This document shows positions 33,065 through 41,872 of a stretch of 64,000 nt of DNA, one piece after another. Source of the stretch: Acidimicrobiales bacterium (GTDB taxonomy: Bacteria > Actinomycetota > Acidimicrobiia > Acidimicrobiales > MedAcidi-G1). Made by a program: the position numbers and the translations under genes. The notes under the pieces were generated by a model that was not told where the DNA came from, made no database searches, and saw nothing but the letters and a program-made list of their open reading frames with translations. Position 1 is the first letter of the stretch, and each line of letters opens with the position of its first letter. Location of the stretch: contig JAKURY010000008.1 of assembly GCA_022452145.1 (NCBI GenBank), positions 28,908 through 92,907 on the forward strand. Direction: 5' to 3'.

Positions 33065-33766
33065 ATGCTCGAGGTGTCGGGTCTGACAACCAAATATGGT
33101 GAGATCTCGGCACTGAGAGAAGCAGGCCTGCATGTCGGGTCCGGTGAGGTCGTAGGCCTCATCGGACCCAACGGTGCTGGCAAGACGACGTTGCTGAACT
33201 CCATCGCCGGGCTCCTGACGCCCAGCGAGGGCAGCGTGACGTTTGAAGGCGAGGACATCACCGGTCGTCCACCTGAGGACCTGGTGAGGCTGGGGCTGGC
33301 CCTGGTGCCTGAGCACCGCCGGGTATTCGTGGATCTGACGGCGGAGGAGAACCTGAAGATCGGCGGGGTCACGACTGCCGGCGCCGATCGGGCCGAACTG
33401 CTCGAGGAGATGGGCGAACGGTTTCCGATGCTGCGCGACAAGTGGACGACCCCGGCCGGCTACCTCTCCGGTGGCGAGGCGCAGCAGTTGGCCATTGCCC
33501 GTGCCCTCATGTCGGAACCCCGGCTGCTCATGATGGACGAGCCCTCCTTGGGCCTGGCCCCGATTCTCGTGGACGTGGTATTCGACCTCATCGAATCGCT
33601 CCGGGCGCAGGGTCGCACGCTGCTCGTCGTGGAGCAGAACGCAACGCGCATGCTCGACCTGGCTGATCGCGCGTACGTGCTGCGTAGTGGCGAGGTCGTC
33701 GCTGAAGGTACCGGTGCGGAGCTGCGTGGAAACAAGGACCTATTCGACACCTTCGTCGGCAACTGA
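33065..33766 (+). CDS. ABC transporter ATPase, LivF-type
   Basis: This 233-residue ATPase has Walker A GPNGAGKTT, the signature LSGGEAQQLAIARAL, Walker B LLMMDEPSLGLAP and the switch His region replaced by VEQNATRML, which is normal for LivF proteins. VPEHRRVFVDLTAEENL is also LivF-like (the usual form is PEGRRVF). ATG 33065 is chosen; a TTG codon lies directly before it. It pairs with the ATPase domain fused to the permease at 34657-36510. It follows the binding-protein gene by six bases and precedes the permease by three, so it is in one operon. Confidence 0.9.
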   Translation: MLEVSGLTTKYGEISALREAGLHVGSGEVVGLIGPNGAGKTTLLNSIAGLLTPSEGSVTFEGEDITGRPPEDLVRLGLALVPEHRRVFVDLTAEENLKIGGVTTAGADRAELLEEMGERFPMLRDKWTTPAGYLSGGEAQQLAIARALMSEPRLLMMDEPSLGLAPILVDVVFDLIESLRAQGRTLLVVEQNATRMLDLADRAYVLRSGEVVAEGTGAELRGNKDLFDTFVGN

Positions 33767-33769
33767 GCA

Positions 33770-34657
33770 ATGGCCGAGCTGCTCCAGAACCTCATAGACG
33801 GACTTGGACGCGGCAGCATCTACGCCCTGCTGGCGCTCGGAGTGGCGGTGATCTTCGGCGTCATGCACCTGCTCAATTTTGCCCATGGCGAGTTGATAAC
33901 GGTCTCGGGCTATGCAGCGTTCTGGGCCATCAATGCCGGCTGGTCCTGGTACCTGACCGTGCCGCTCATCGTGGTCGTCTCCGTCGCGACGTCACTGGTC
34001 ATCGAGCGCATCGCCTTCAGCCGGGTGCGCGGCGCAGACGACTTCACCCTGCTCCTCACTTCGTTCGGCGTGCACTTCGTCGTCTCAGCCGTGTTCCTCC
34101 TGTACGTGTCGGCGTCGTTCAAGACCTTCGCCCGCCCGGGCTGGGTCACCGACACCTACTCGGTGGGCTCGTTGCGGGTAGAGGTATTCGACACGGTCGT
34201 CATCGCGGTAACAGTCGTGGCCCTGATTGCCACCACCCTGCTCCTGCAGCGAACCATGTTCGGCCTGGCGCTGCGGGCCGCAGCGGCCGATTTCGATACC
34301 GCCCGGCTGATGGGCGTCCGTTCAGACTCCGTGATCCGTGGCGCCTTCGCCCTGTCGGGTGTGCTGGCCGGGATAGCAGGGGTGTTCTGGCTGATGCGGG
34401 CCGGTAGCACTTTTCCGACCGCCGGGATCAATCCCATGCTCAAGGGAGTGCTCGCTGCGCTCATCGGTGGCCTGGGGAGCCTTCGCGGTGCGGTACTGGG
34501 GGGATTCGCCCTGGGCCTGGCCGAGGTGCTGCTGCGCTCCCGCCTGCCCGACTCGGTGGCCAGCCTCACCGAGGGGGTCGTCTTCTTGCTCATCGCGCTG
34601 CTGTTCATCTTTCGGCCCCAGGGCCTGGTCGCCGTTGCGCACGCCGAGAGGGTCTGA
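33770..34657 (+). CDS. ABC transporter permease, LivH-type
   Basis: This 295-residue membrane protein has about eight hydrophobic segments and the LivH start NLIDGLGRGSIYALLALGVA, followed by GVMHLLNFAHGELI, the conserved signature of the first half. The cytoplasmic EAA-like loop is FGLALRAAAADFDTARLMGV, which docks to the ATPases. GVLAALIGGLGSLRGAVLGG near the end is also typical. It forms the channel with the LivM half encoded next. Its stop shares one base with the next start (TGATG). Confidence 0.9.
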   Translation: MAELLQNLIDGLGRGSIYALLALGVAVIFGVMHLLNFAHGELITVSGYAAFWAINAGWSWYLTVPLIVVVSVATSLVIERIAFSRVRGADDFTLLLTSFGVHFVVSAVFLLYVSASFKTFARPGWVTDTYSVGSLRVEVFDTVVIAVTVVALIATTLLLQRTMFGLALRAAAADFDTARLMGVRSDSVIRGAFALSGVLAGIAGVFWLMRAGSTFPTAGINPMLKGVLAALIGGLGSLRGAVLGGFALGLAEVLLRSRLPDSVASLTEGVVFLLIALLFIFRPQGLVAVAHAERV

Positions 34658-36510
34658 TGTTCCCCGACCTCCGCCGCGACGTCCTGTACCCCATCGTCGG
34701 CGGTGTCGTCCTGTTCGCCCTGTTCGTCGGGTTCGGGCTGGTGTACCAGGGCCAACTCGGAGGGGCGGAACGCCTGGTCACCTTCGCCCTGATCGACGCC
34801 GTCATCGTGCTGGGGATCCAGATCTATGTGGGGAATACGGGCATCCTGTCGTTCGGCCATATCGGCTTCGGGGCCATTGCCGGCTATGCCTTCGCCCTGT
34901 CCGCGATCTCGCCAGCGGAGAAGGCGAAGCGGATCTCGGACGCTCCGTTCGGACTCGCCGATGTGCAGCTGAGTCCGTGGTTGGCTGTCGGGGTTGCCGT
35001 GGCCGCGACCCTCGTCGTGGCTTTCGTCGTCGGAGTCGGGCTGGCCCGGTCCGGAGCCGAGTCTGGCGCGGTCTCTGCCACGGTCATCACCCTCGCACTG
35101 CTCTTCGTGACCCACGAAGTGGCCCGGAACTGGCCCGACCTCACCGGTGGCGACCGGGCGGGTCTCTCGTTCCGCATAGGTGGCACGCTTGACAGCAGGG
35201 TTCCGATCTACGTCGCTCTCCTGGTCACCATCGTGATCGCACGGTTGTACGCGCAGAGCAGGAGCGGGCGCCTAGCGGTGGCCGCCCGTGAGGACAACCT
35301 GGCGTCGCGAGCCATGGGCGTGAACCCGCTCGTCCAGCAGATGGTGGCCCTGCTGATATCGGTAGCCGTGGTCAGCGTCGGTGCGAGCCTTCGGGTGTAC
35401 GAGAAGGGCTCGATTCTTCCCGGCGACCTCTTCTTCAACCTCACGTTGGTGACGCTGGTGATGCTCATCGTCGGTGGCCGTCGCAGCGTCACAGGGACAC
35501 TGCTCGGGGTCGCGGTCATCACCGCGGGTCGGGAACTCGCCCGTCGCCTCGGTCAGGATGGCTTCGAGGTGTTCGGTATCGGTCTCGACGACGCGCCGCT
35601 GGACTGGATCTTCCGGGAGAACCTCAAGTCGGTGTTCCTCGGCGTTTCCATGCTCGGCTTCATGATCTGGCGCCCTTCGGGTCTGCTCGACGACTGGGAA
35701 CTCGACAGGTGGCTCCACGCAAGGTCCGCTCGCAGCAGCGAACCGCCGACGGACCCGCTGCCGATCCTGGAACCGGATGACTCGACCCCGTTGGTGGTCG
35801 AAGGCGTCAACGTGACGTTCGGAGGCTTCCGGGCGCTGACGGATGTGGGAATCGAGGCGAGGAAGAGCGAGGTGGTCGGGATAATCGGCCCCAATGGTGC
35901 GGGTAAGACCACCCTCCTTAACGTCATCACCGGGTTGGTGGAATCCAGCTCAGGGAGCGTGGTCCTCGGCGGCGCCGATCTCACGTCGGCTCCGTCGTTC
36001 GAGATCGCCCGTAGTGGGTTGGTGCGAACCTTCCAGAACCTCCGCCTCTTCACTGCTCTCACGGTGCGGGAGAACGTGGAGGTCTCAGCCCTGGTGGCAG
36101 CGACCAGCCGTCGACACCAACCGTCCCCCGATGTCGACGGCCTGCTGGCCGCCGCCGGCCTCTGGGAGCACCGCGACCGGCGGGCCCGAGAACTCGACTA
36201 CGGCACCTCGCGCCGCCTCGAACTCGCCCGCGCTACGGCCATGGCACCCGCGTACCTGCTGCTGGACGAGCCGACCTCGGGGATGAGCGACTCCGAGTCG
36301 CTGTTGATGATCGAACAGGTGAGGCGAATGGCCGGTCTTGTGGGCGCAGGTGTGGTCGTCATCGACCATGACCTGAACTTCATCATCGGGATATGCGATC
36401 GCATCTACTGCCTTGACTGTGGGGAGGTCATAGCCCATGGCAGTCCGGCGGAGATCCAGGCTGACCCGATTGTCCAGGCGGCATACCTGGGTGCGGCCGC
36501 ACAGGCCTGA
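34657..36510 (+). CDS. Fused LivM-type permease and LivG-type ATPase
   Basis: This single 617-residue chain joins two usual subunits. Residues about 1-360 are LivM-like: VGNTGILSFGHIGFGAIAGYA, about nine hydrophobic segments, and the coupling loop LAVAAREDNLASRAMGVNP. Residues about 385-617 are LivG-like: Walker A GPNGAGKTT, Q-loop FQNLRLFTALTVRENV, a signature LDYGTSRRLELARA that departs from LSxGQ, and Walker B LLLDEPTSGMSDSE followed by VIDHDLNFI. LivM-LivG fusions occur in actinobacteria and some proteobacteria. The altered signature (LDYG) may still work, as LivG is often LSYG. It imports an unknown amphipathic or aromatic acid. Confidence 0.9.
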   Translation: MFPDLRRDVLYPIVGGVVLFALFVGFGLVYQGQLGGAERLVTFALIDAVIVLGIQIYVGNTGILSFGHIGFGAIAGYAFALSAISPAEKAKRISDAPFGLADVQLSPWLAVGVAVAATLVVAFVVGVGLARSGAESGAVSATVITLALLFVTHEVARNWPDLTGGDRAGLSFRIGGTLDSRVPIYVALLVTIVIARLYAQSRSGRLAVAAREDNLASRAMGVNPLVQQMVALLISVAVVSVGASLRVYEKGSILPGDLFFNLTLVTLVMLIVGGRRSVTGTLLGVAVITAGRELARRLGQDGFEVFGIGLDDAPLDWIFRENLKSVFLGVSMLGFMIWRPSGLLDDWELDRWLHARSARSSEPPTDPLPILEPDDSTPLVVEGVNVTFGGFRALTDVGIEARKSEVVGIIGPNGAGKTTLLNVITGLVESSSGSVVLGGADLTSAPSFEIARSGLVRTFQNLRLFTALTVRENVEVSALVAATSRRHQPSPDVDGLLAAAGLWEHRDRRARELDYGTSRRLELARATAMAPAYLLLDEPTSGMSDSESLLMIEQVRRMAGLVGAGVVVIDHDLNFIIGICDRIYCLDCGEVIAHGSPAEIQADPIVQAAYLGAAAQA

Positions 36511-36558
36511 GCCCCACCGGCGGGAGGGTGGCGGGTAGCCAGCAGGTCAGGAAGCCCC

Positions 36559-37272
36559 TTAGGCGTTCGTTGCCGAAGCTGCGACCAGCCAGGTGAAGAG
36601 CGGGTCACCGGGGCGACCGGGGAGCATCTCGGGATGCCACTGCACGGCCACGATGGGAAGCGATTCGTGCTCCAGGCCCTCGATCGAGGCGTCCTCGGCG
36701 AAGGCCGTCGCACGCAGGTCCGTACCCAGCCTGTCGACGGTCTGGTGGTGCAAGGAGTTGACCCGGCGGTCACCGCCGTAGATGTCGGCCAGCACCGATC
36801 CCGACCCGAAGGAGACCCCGTGCCACTCGGTGGTCGTCGGGTGGTCGAAGCCGGCGTGCGCCGGGACGTCCTGGTGGAGGGTGCCGCCGGCGTGCACGTT
36901 GATGAGCTGCAGGCCACGGCAGATGCCGACCGTCGGCAGGGCGCGGTCGACGGCTGCGTCCAGAACGGCACACTCGTGGTCGTCCCGCAGCGGTTCCGGC
37001 GGGAACTCATCGGTCAGCGGCTCGTCGCCGTACCGGGCCGGGTCGATGTCGGCCCCCCCGGTCAGAAGCACGCCGTCCAGGTGGCCCACCACGTGGACCG
37101 GGTCGACGTCGAGGGGGAGGAACACGGGGACTCCGCCGGCCTCCAGCACGCCGCGCCCGTAGTCGGCGTAGAAGATGTCGACGGCAAAGTCAGCCAGGAT
37201 GTTGAGGTTCCCGACCAGCTGGTCACCGCGCTTGCGACGTCCGGTTATCCCGATCAACGGTCGTCCGGTCAT
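36559..37272 (-). CDS. Class I glutamine amidotransferase-like gamma-glutamyl hydrolase (PuuD/peptidase C26)
   Basis: This 237-residue protein has the peptidase C26 signature: VLLTGGADIDPARYG, the nucleophile Cys in TVGICRGLQLINVHAGG, and the acid/base pair in VAVQWHPEM. In the Puu pathway PuuD releases free acid from a gamma-glutamylated amine product. It is divergent from a GntR gene whose operon holds a glutamine-synthetase-like ligase (39269), matching the ligase/hydrolase pairs known from putrescine (PuuA/PuuD) and aniline (AtdA1/AtdA2) metabolism. A 107-base promoter region with a TGAATA-N3-TATTCA dyad separates it from the GntR gene. Confidence 0.8.
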   Translation of the reverse strand: MTGRPLIGITGRRKRGDQLVGNLNILADFAVDIFYADYGRGVLEAGGVPVFLPLDVDPVHVVGHLDGVLLTGGADIDPARYGDEPLTDEFPPEPLRDDHECAVLDAAVDRALPTVGICRGLQLINVHAGGTLHQDVPAHAGFDHPTTTEWHGVSFGSGSVLADIYGGDRRVNSLHHQTVDRLGTDLRATAFAEDASIEGLEHESLPIVAVQWHPEMLPGRPGDPLFTWLVAASATNA

Positions 37273-37311
37273 GGCTCACCTCCCGTTTGTGTTTGCAGGG
37301 CTGACTCCGGA

Positions 37312-37326
37312 TGAATATTGTATTCA
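37312..37326. promoter_or_regulatory. TGAATA-TTG-TATTCA dyad, probable GntR operator
   Basis: A perfect 6+6 bp inverted repeat with a three-base centre lies between the PuuD-like gene (start 37272) and the GntR gene (start 37380). FadR-type GntR proteins bind short dyads of this kind with a small centre. A related TGAATA-CCG-TATACG occurs at 42120-42134. Confidence 0.55.
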
Positions 37327-37379
37327 AAATCCACCGATCCCCTCCGTGGCTCGGTACGGGCTGGAACCAATGGGGACCG

Positions 37380-38102
37380 ATGGACTCGAATGCCGGTACG
37401 GGCGACGAACGGTACCCGGCCCGGGCACCGTCGTCCCGACGGCGTGGCGCCCTGGGCGAGGAGGTCGTCGACTACCTGAGGAACCTGATCCTGACGGGAG
37501 CACTCCGCCCCGGTCAGAAGGTCGACCAGGAGGCGGTGAGCACGGCCCTCGGCGTCTCCCGGAGCCCCATTCGCGAAGCGCTGGTGGTGTTGAGTCGGGA
37601 GGGCCTCATCGAGTTGACCCCGCGTCGCGGTGCCTCGGTGGTGCAGCTCACCAGGGAGGACATCATCGACCACTACGCCCTGTTCGCCGTGGTAGCCGGA
37701 CGTGCCGCTGCCATGGCCGCCGAGTCGCTGGACGAGGTCAGGCTCGCCGAACTGCGGGCCGTGCACGAGCGCTTCACCGTCGAGAACCTCGAGAACCTCG
37801 AGAACCTGCAGCAGCTGAACCAGGCCTTCCACCGGATCATCAACCTGGCAGCCCCCCGCCGAACCCGTTGGCTCCTCGGGCACCTGGAGCGATCGGTGCC
37901 CGCCAACTACTTCGAGTTCGCTGACGGCTGGAACCGGGTTGCGGTCGACCACCACCTGGCGATCCTCGAGGCCATCGTGGCAGGCGATCCCGAGCGGGCC
38001 CGGAGTGCCATGGAGGGCCACCTGCTGGAGAGCGGACGGGCCGCCGCCGCCCAGCTGGATGCCTGTGGGTTCTTCGATGCCGGGCCGGACCAGAACACGT
38101 GA
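37380..38102 (+). CDS. GntR-family regulator, FadR/FCD type
   Basis: This 240-residue regulator has an N-terminal winged helix: LGEEVVDYLRNLILTGALRPG, then STALGVSRSPIREALVVLSREGL, the GntR recognition pattern, and an all-helical FCD domain with metal-site residues FHRIIN and DHHLAILEAI. A nine-base repeat (37782-37808) adds ENLENLENL between the domains' helices. ATG 37380 is used because longer starts run through the dyad at 37312. It heads an operon with a 51-residue ORF, an alcohol dehydrogenase, a GS-like ligase, a P450 and a ferredoxin, and probably controls it together with the divergent PuuD-like gene. Confidence 0.85.
   Translation: MDSNAGTGDERYPARAPSSRRRGALGEEVVDYLRNLILTGALRPGQKVDQEAVSTALGVSRSPIREALVVLSREGLIELTPRRGASVVQLTREDIIDHYALFAVVAGRAAAMAAESLDEVRLAELRAVHERFTVENLENLENLQQLNQAFHRIINLAAPRRTRWLLGHLERSVPANYFEFADGWNRVAVDHHLAILEAIVAGDPERARSAMEGHLLESGRAAAAQLDACGFFDAGPDQNT
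37782..37808 (+). repeat. Three tandem copies of a 9-bp unit (GAGAACCTC) in the GntR gene
   Basis: GAGAACCTC-GAGAACCTC-GAGAACCTG encodes Glu-Asn-Leu three times in the FCD domain. The repeat is in frame and lengthens a helix; related proteins can be expected to have fewer copies. Confidence 0.8.
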
Positions 38103-38254
38103 CCACCACCGCACGCGAGGACCTCTTCGCCGTCGAGTACGACATAGAGCGCAAGTTCCGGGAGACCCGGCTGTACCAGGTTGCTCCGGTGACCAACAAC
38201 CTGATCCTGGCCTTCCTGGGCGAGAAGGTCCTCGGCATGCCCAAGAGCTACTGA
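38099..38254 (+). CDS. Small conserved-looking protein of unknown function (51 aa)
   Basis: This 51-codon ORF starts at GTG 38099, overlapping the GntR stop (GTGA), and its TGA shares one base with the next start (TGATG, 38254). It reads TTTAREDLFAVEYDIERKF, then RETRLYQVAPVTNNLILAFL and GEKVLGMPKSY. Both overlaps and the absence of any other use for the 150 bases argue for a real gene translated with its neighbours. I do not recognise the family. A short conserved product in a gamma-glutamylation operon could be a subunit or a regulatory peptide of the enzymes around it. No signal or membrane segment is seen. Confidence 0.55.
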   Translation: MTTTAREDLFAVEYDIERKFRETRLYQVAPVTNNLILAFLGEKVLGMPKSY

Positions 38255-39237
38255 TGCGCGCTGTCGTGCTGCGCGGGGTCGGCCAGGGCCTGGAGACCGA
38301 TGACGACCATGTCGAGCCCGTGGTCGGTGACGGTGAGACCCTCATCGAGGTCACGGCGTGCGGCGTATGTGGCTCCGACCTGCACGTGGTCGACGGTGAC
38401 TTCCCCAGCCCGATGCCGATCATCCTGGGCCACGAGGTCACAGGGGTACACGAGCGGCTCGGCCCGGTCATGGTCTATGCCCCGTGGGGGTGCCGATCGT
38501 GTGCCCAGTGCGATGCCGGCCTGGAGCAGATCTGCGCCGATGCCACCGAGGCCGGCCTGTTCACCGACGGGGGCTACGCCGAGCGGATGCGGATTCCCGA
38601 TGAGGGCTACCTCACGCCCCTGGACGGTCTCGACCCTTTCGCCAGTGCCCCACTGGCCTGCGGCGGCCTGACCGCCTTCCGGGCCGTAGGCCACGGGCTG
38701 GCTACCCTGCGGGGGCGAGGTGCCGGTGCGAGGGCCATGGTCGTCGGGGCCGGGGGCCTCGGCCAGTACGCCATCCGGTACCTTCGCCTGCTGACCGACG
38801 CCGAGGTGGTGGCCGTCGACCCGAACGCCGACAAGCAGGCGGTGGCCCTCGAGGTGGGAGCCCACACAGCGGCCGGACCCGAGGACGAGCTCGGCTCCGC
38901 CGACGTGGTGCTGGACTTCGTGGGTGCCGGGTCGACCCTGGACCTGGCCGCTGCATCTGTGCGCCGACGGGGTCTCGTCGCCGTGGTGGGCCTCTTTGGT
39001 GGCCGGATCCCGTTCGGCCTGGGTGCAGTGCCGCACGAGGCCCGCTTCATGTCCACCTTCTGGGGCTCACGGGCCCAGATGGACGAACTGCTGGACCTGG
39101 CCCGTCGCGAGCCCACCATCGTGCAGCCCGTGGAGGTGCTGCCCCTGGCCGATGCCCAGACTGCACATGAGAGGCTCCGGGCCGGCGATGTCCGCGGCCG
39201 CATCGTGCTGGACCCGCTTGCCCATTGGCCGAAGTGA
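38254..39237 (+). CDS. Zinc-dependent alcohol dehydrogenase (MDR family)
   Basis: This 327-residue medium-chain dehydrogenase has the catalytic zinc set in TACGVCGSDLHV and LGHEVTG, the four structural-zinc cysteines in GCRSCAQCDAGLEQIC, and a Rossmann NAD site VVGAGGLGQYAIRYLR with AVDPNADK after it (acidic Asp favours NAD over NADP). It oxidises a primary or secondary alcohol, perhaps the hydroxyl of the amine substrate or of a gamma-glutamyl amino alcohol made by the next gene. It is tightly packed in the GntR operon, with a 31-base gap to the GS-like gene. Confidence 0.85.
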   Translation: MRAVVLRGVGQGLETDDDHVEPVVGDGETLIEVTACGVCGSDLHVVDGDFPSPMPIILGHEVTGVHERLGPVMVYAPWGCRSCAQCDAGLEQICADATEAGLFTDGGYAERMRIPDEGYLTPLDGLDPFASAPLACGGLTAFRAVGHGLATLRGRGAGARAMVVGAGGLGQYAIRYLRLLTDAEVVAVDPNADKQAVALEVGAHTAAGPEDELGSADVVLDFVGAGSTLDLAAASVRRRGLVAVVGLFGGRIPFGLGAVPHEARFMSTFWGSRAQMDELLDLARREPTIVQPVEVLPLADAQTAHERLRAGDVRGRIVLDPLAHWPK

Positions 39238-39268
39238 CCGAGATCATTCACCCATTGAAGGGAACGCC

Positions 39269-40612
39269 ATGTCCGAAGCACTGACCGCCGAGGCCTTCCG
39301 GAACCTCTGTTCCGACAATGGCGTACACACCGTGGAGGTGGCGGTCGTCGACACGTATGCACACCTCCGTGGGAAGCGGGTTCCCGTCGACCGCTTCTTC
39401 GATGAGGTGATGTCCGACGGTGTCTCCATCGCCGACGCCGTGTTCATCCTGAATGTGCGGGACGAGCTCATCGAGCACGAGTTGGTCAACATGGAGAGCG
39501 GTTTCCTCGACACCGGGATCGTCCCCGACGTGTCGACCGGACGCCTGCTGACCCACCGGCCCGGCTACGCGCTCGTCTTCACCGACGCGTACGACGAGCA
39601 CGGTGCCGTCCACCCCCTCTCACCGCGCGGGGTGCTCGCCGCACAGGTCGAGCGGTGCCGGTCCCTCGGACTCGACCCCGTGGTCGCCACCGAGTCCGAG
39701 TTCTACCTCTGTACGCCCGAATGGCAGCCAGTCCGGTCGCACATCAAGTACAGCTCGCTCACCGATGCCCCCGACCTGGAGGAGGTGCTCCTCGACATCC
39801 GGAACGGGCTGGGAGGCGCCGGCCTCCACGTGGAGTCCTCCAACCAGGAGTACGGGCCCGGCCAGATCGAGGTGAACGTCGGGCCGGCCGACGCCATGCG
39901 GGCCGCCGACGAGTGCACGCTCTACCGGTCGATCGTCAAGGAGGTGGCGGTCCAGCACGGGCTGCGGGCCACCTTCATGCCCAAGCCGCTCACCGAGGAG
40001 TCAGGTTCGGGCATGCACGTCCACACCAGCCTCCGGGCCAATGGTGGCAACGCCTTTGCTGACAGCAACGGGTCGCCCAACGAGCTCATGGGACACTGGG
40101 TGGCCGGCCTGCTCGAGCACGCTACGGCGCTGTCGCTCCCGGCGTGCCCGACGGCCAACGGGCCGAAGCGCATCCGGCCCTACACGTTCGCCCCCACCCA
40201 TGTCCACTGGGGCCTCGACAACCGCAGCGTGCTGGCCCGCTGCATTGTCGAGGCCGGGTCGTCGGCCAATCGGGTGGAGTTCCGCTCGGCCGGAGCCGAT
40301 GCCAACCCGTACCTGCTGATCGCCGGTGTCCTGGCCGCCGGTTGCGATGGCGTCGAGCGGTCCCTGGAGCTGCCGCCCATGTCGATCGGGGACATGTACA
40401 GCGCGCCCGGGGACTGCACGCCGCTGCCCACCGACCTGGCCGGTGCCATCGACGCCTACGAGGGCAGCCTGCTGGCCGGGATGCTCGGTGACACCTTCTC
40501 GCGCAGCTTCGTGAGCCTCGCCCGCGAGGAGGTGAGGCTGGCAGCCGAGCACAACCCGGATCCCGACGATGTGAACGACTGGGAGCGGGCCCGCTACATC
40601 GAGTTCAGCTGA
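39269..40612 (+). CDS. Glutamine-synthetase-like gamma-glutamylamine ligase
   Basis: This 447-residue protein has the GS fold: an N-terminal domain with AEAFRNLC, the metal site VVATESEFYLCTP, YGPGQIEVNVGPAD, the nucleotide loop GSGMHVHTSL, and the substrate Arg region VEFRSAGADANPYL. Housekeeping GlnA has NGSGMH and NRxxxxRVP, while here the adenine/ammonium region reads DNRSVLARCIV, closer to PuuA/GlnA3-type ligases. It is expected to couple an amine to glutamate with ATP. The PuuD-like hydrolase across the GntR gene would remove the glutamyl group later. The amine itself is not known. Confidence 0.8.
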   Translation: MSEALTAEAFRNLCSDNGVHTVEVAVVDTYAHLRGKRVPVDRFFDEVMSDGVSIADAVFILNVRDELIEHELVNMESGFLDTGIVPDVSTGRLLTHRPGYALVFTDAYDEHGAVHPLSPRGVLAAQVERCRSLGLDPVVATESEFYLCTPEWQPVRSHIKYSSLTDAPDLEEVLLDIRNGLGGAGLHVESSNQEYGPGQIEVNVGPADAMRAADECTLYRSIVKEVAVQHGLRATFMPKPLTEESGSGMHVHTSLRANGGNAFADSNGSPNELMGHWVAGLLEHATALSLPACPTANGPKRIRPYTFAPTHVHWGLDNRSVLARCIVEAGSSANRVEFRSAGADANPYLLIAGVLAAGCDGVERSLELPPMSIGDMYSAPGDCTPLPTDLAGAIDAYEGSLLAGMLGDTFSRSFVSLAREEVRLAAEHNPDPDDVNDWERARYIEFS

Positions 40613-40615
40613 CCG

Positions 40616-41872
40616 ATGCACGCCGAGACGATGGACCGACCGCCCAGCCCCGCCGACATTGCCAGCCCGGTGATCTACCTGGACGGCATACCCCACGACG
40701 GCTTCGCGGCCATCCGGGAGACCGAAGGCCTGGTGTGGCATCCATACGATGACAACGGGTTCTGGGCCGTCACCCGGCACGCCGACGTGCGGGAGGTCTC
40801 CCGGAACCCGGAGGTGTTCTCGTCGGCCATCGGCCACACCAACCTCTGGGACCTGGAGGCCGACGCCCTCGAGGCCCGGCGCTCGCTCATCGACTCCGAC
40901 GCCCCGGACCACACGCGGTTGCGACGCGTGGTGTCGAGGGTGTTCACACCGAAGGCCACCCGATCCTGGGAGGACACCGCCCGGGGGATAGCAGCCGACC
41001 TGGTCGATGCCTTCGTCGCCCGGGGTGGCGGTGACTGGGTGGAGCTGGTGGCCGCGCCGCTGCCCATCCGCGTGATCCTTGCCATCCTCGGGGTGCCGGC
41101 GGTCGACGCCGACTACATGGTGGAGCTGACCGACCACCTCGTGGAGGGCACGGGCGACCGACCGTCGCTGCCCGACGACGCCTACGGCAACACGACGCCG
41201 ACACGCCTGCTGCCGTTCAACAGCCCGGCCAGCTACGCCCTGTTCGAGTACGGCGAGCGGATGCGCCAGCTCCGGCTGGCCGAGCCGACCGACGACCTCG
41301 TCACCGGCCTGGTCACTGCAGAGGCCGACGGTGAACGGCTGACACCCGCCGAATACCGCAACTTCTTCCAACTGCTGGTGTTCGCCGGCAACGAGACGAC
41401 GCGGACGGCGATCATCCACGGGGGCATGGCGTTCGCCGAGTCCCCCGACCAGTGGGCGGCCGTGGTGGACGACCCGTCGACGGTCCCAACGGCCGTCGAC
41501 GAGGTGATCCGGTGGGCCACGCCGATCCTTCACATGCGGCGGACCACCAGCCGCGAGACGCTGCTGGCCGGGACGCCGCTCGCCGCCGGCGACAAGGTGG
41601 TGATGTGGTACGCGGCCGCCAACCGCGATCCCGAGGTGTTCGACGAGCCGTTCCGGTTCGACGTGGCCAGATCCGACAACCCGCACTTCGCCTTCGGCGG
41701 AGGTGGCCCCCACTTCTGCCTGGGGGCGTTCCTGGCGAAGATGGAGGTCCAGGTGCTGCTCGAGGAGATGGCGCGCCGCGGCGTCCGCCTCGAACAGCGG
41801 TCCGAGCCGGTACGGCTCGCTTCGAACTTCGTCCACGGCGTGGAGTCCCTGGAACTCGGGGTCCTGGCGTGA
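40616..41872 (+). CDS. Cytochrome P450, paralogue 1 of a local pair
   Basis: This 418-residue P450 has I-helix VFAGNETTRT, K-helix DEVIRW and haem loop FAFGGGGPHFCLGAFLAK. Its C-helix stretch DSDAPDHTRLRRVVSRVF and the unusual segment around residue 205 (LLPFNSPASYALFEYGER) recur in the P450 at 43446-44702, so the two are paralogues. It starts three bases after the GS-like gene and overlaps a ferredoxin gene, giving it a dedicated electron donor. It probably hydroxylates or N-dealkylates the substrate of this operon. Confidence 0.9.
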   Translation: MHAETMDRPPSPADIASPVIYLDGIPHDGFAAIRETEGLVWHPYDDNGFWAVTRHADVREVSRNPEVFSSAIGHTNLWDLEADALEARRSLIDSDAPDHTRLRRVVSRVFTPKATRSWEDTARGIAADLVDAFVARGGGDWVELVAAPLPIRVILAILGVPAVDADYMVELTDHLVEGTGDRPSLPDDAYGNTTPTRLLPFNSPASYALFEYGERMRQLRLAEPTDDLVTGLVTAEADGERLTPAEYRNFFQLLVFAGNETTRTAIIHGGMAFAESPDQWAAVVDDPSTVPTAVDEVIRWATPILHMRRTTSRETLLAGTPLAAGDKVVMWYAAANRDPEVFDEPFRFDVARSDNPHFAFGGGGPHFCLGAFLAKMEVQVLLEEMARRGVRLEQRSEPVRLASNFVHGVESLELGVLA

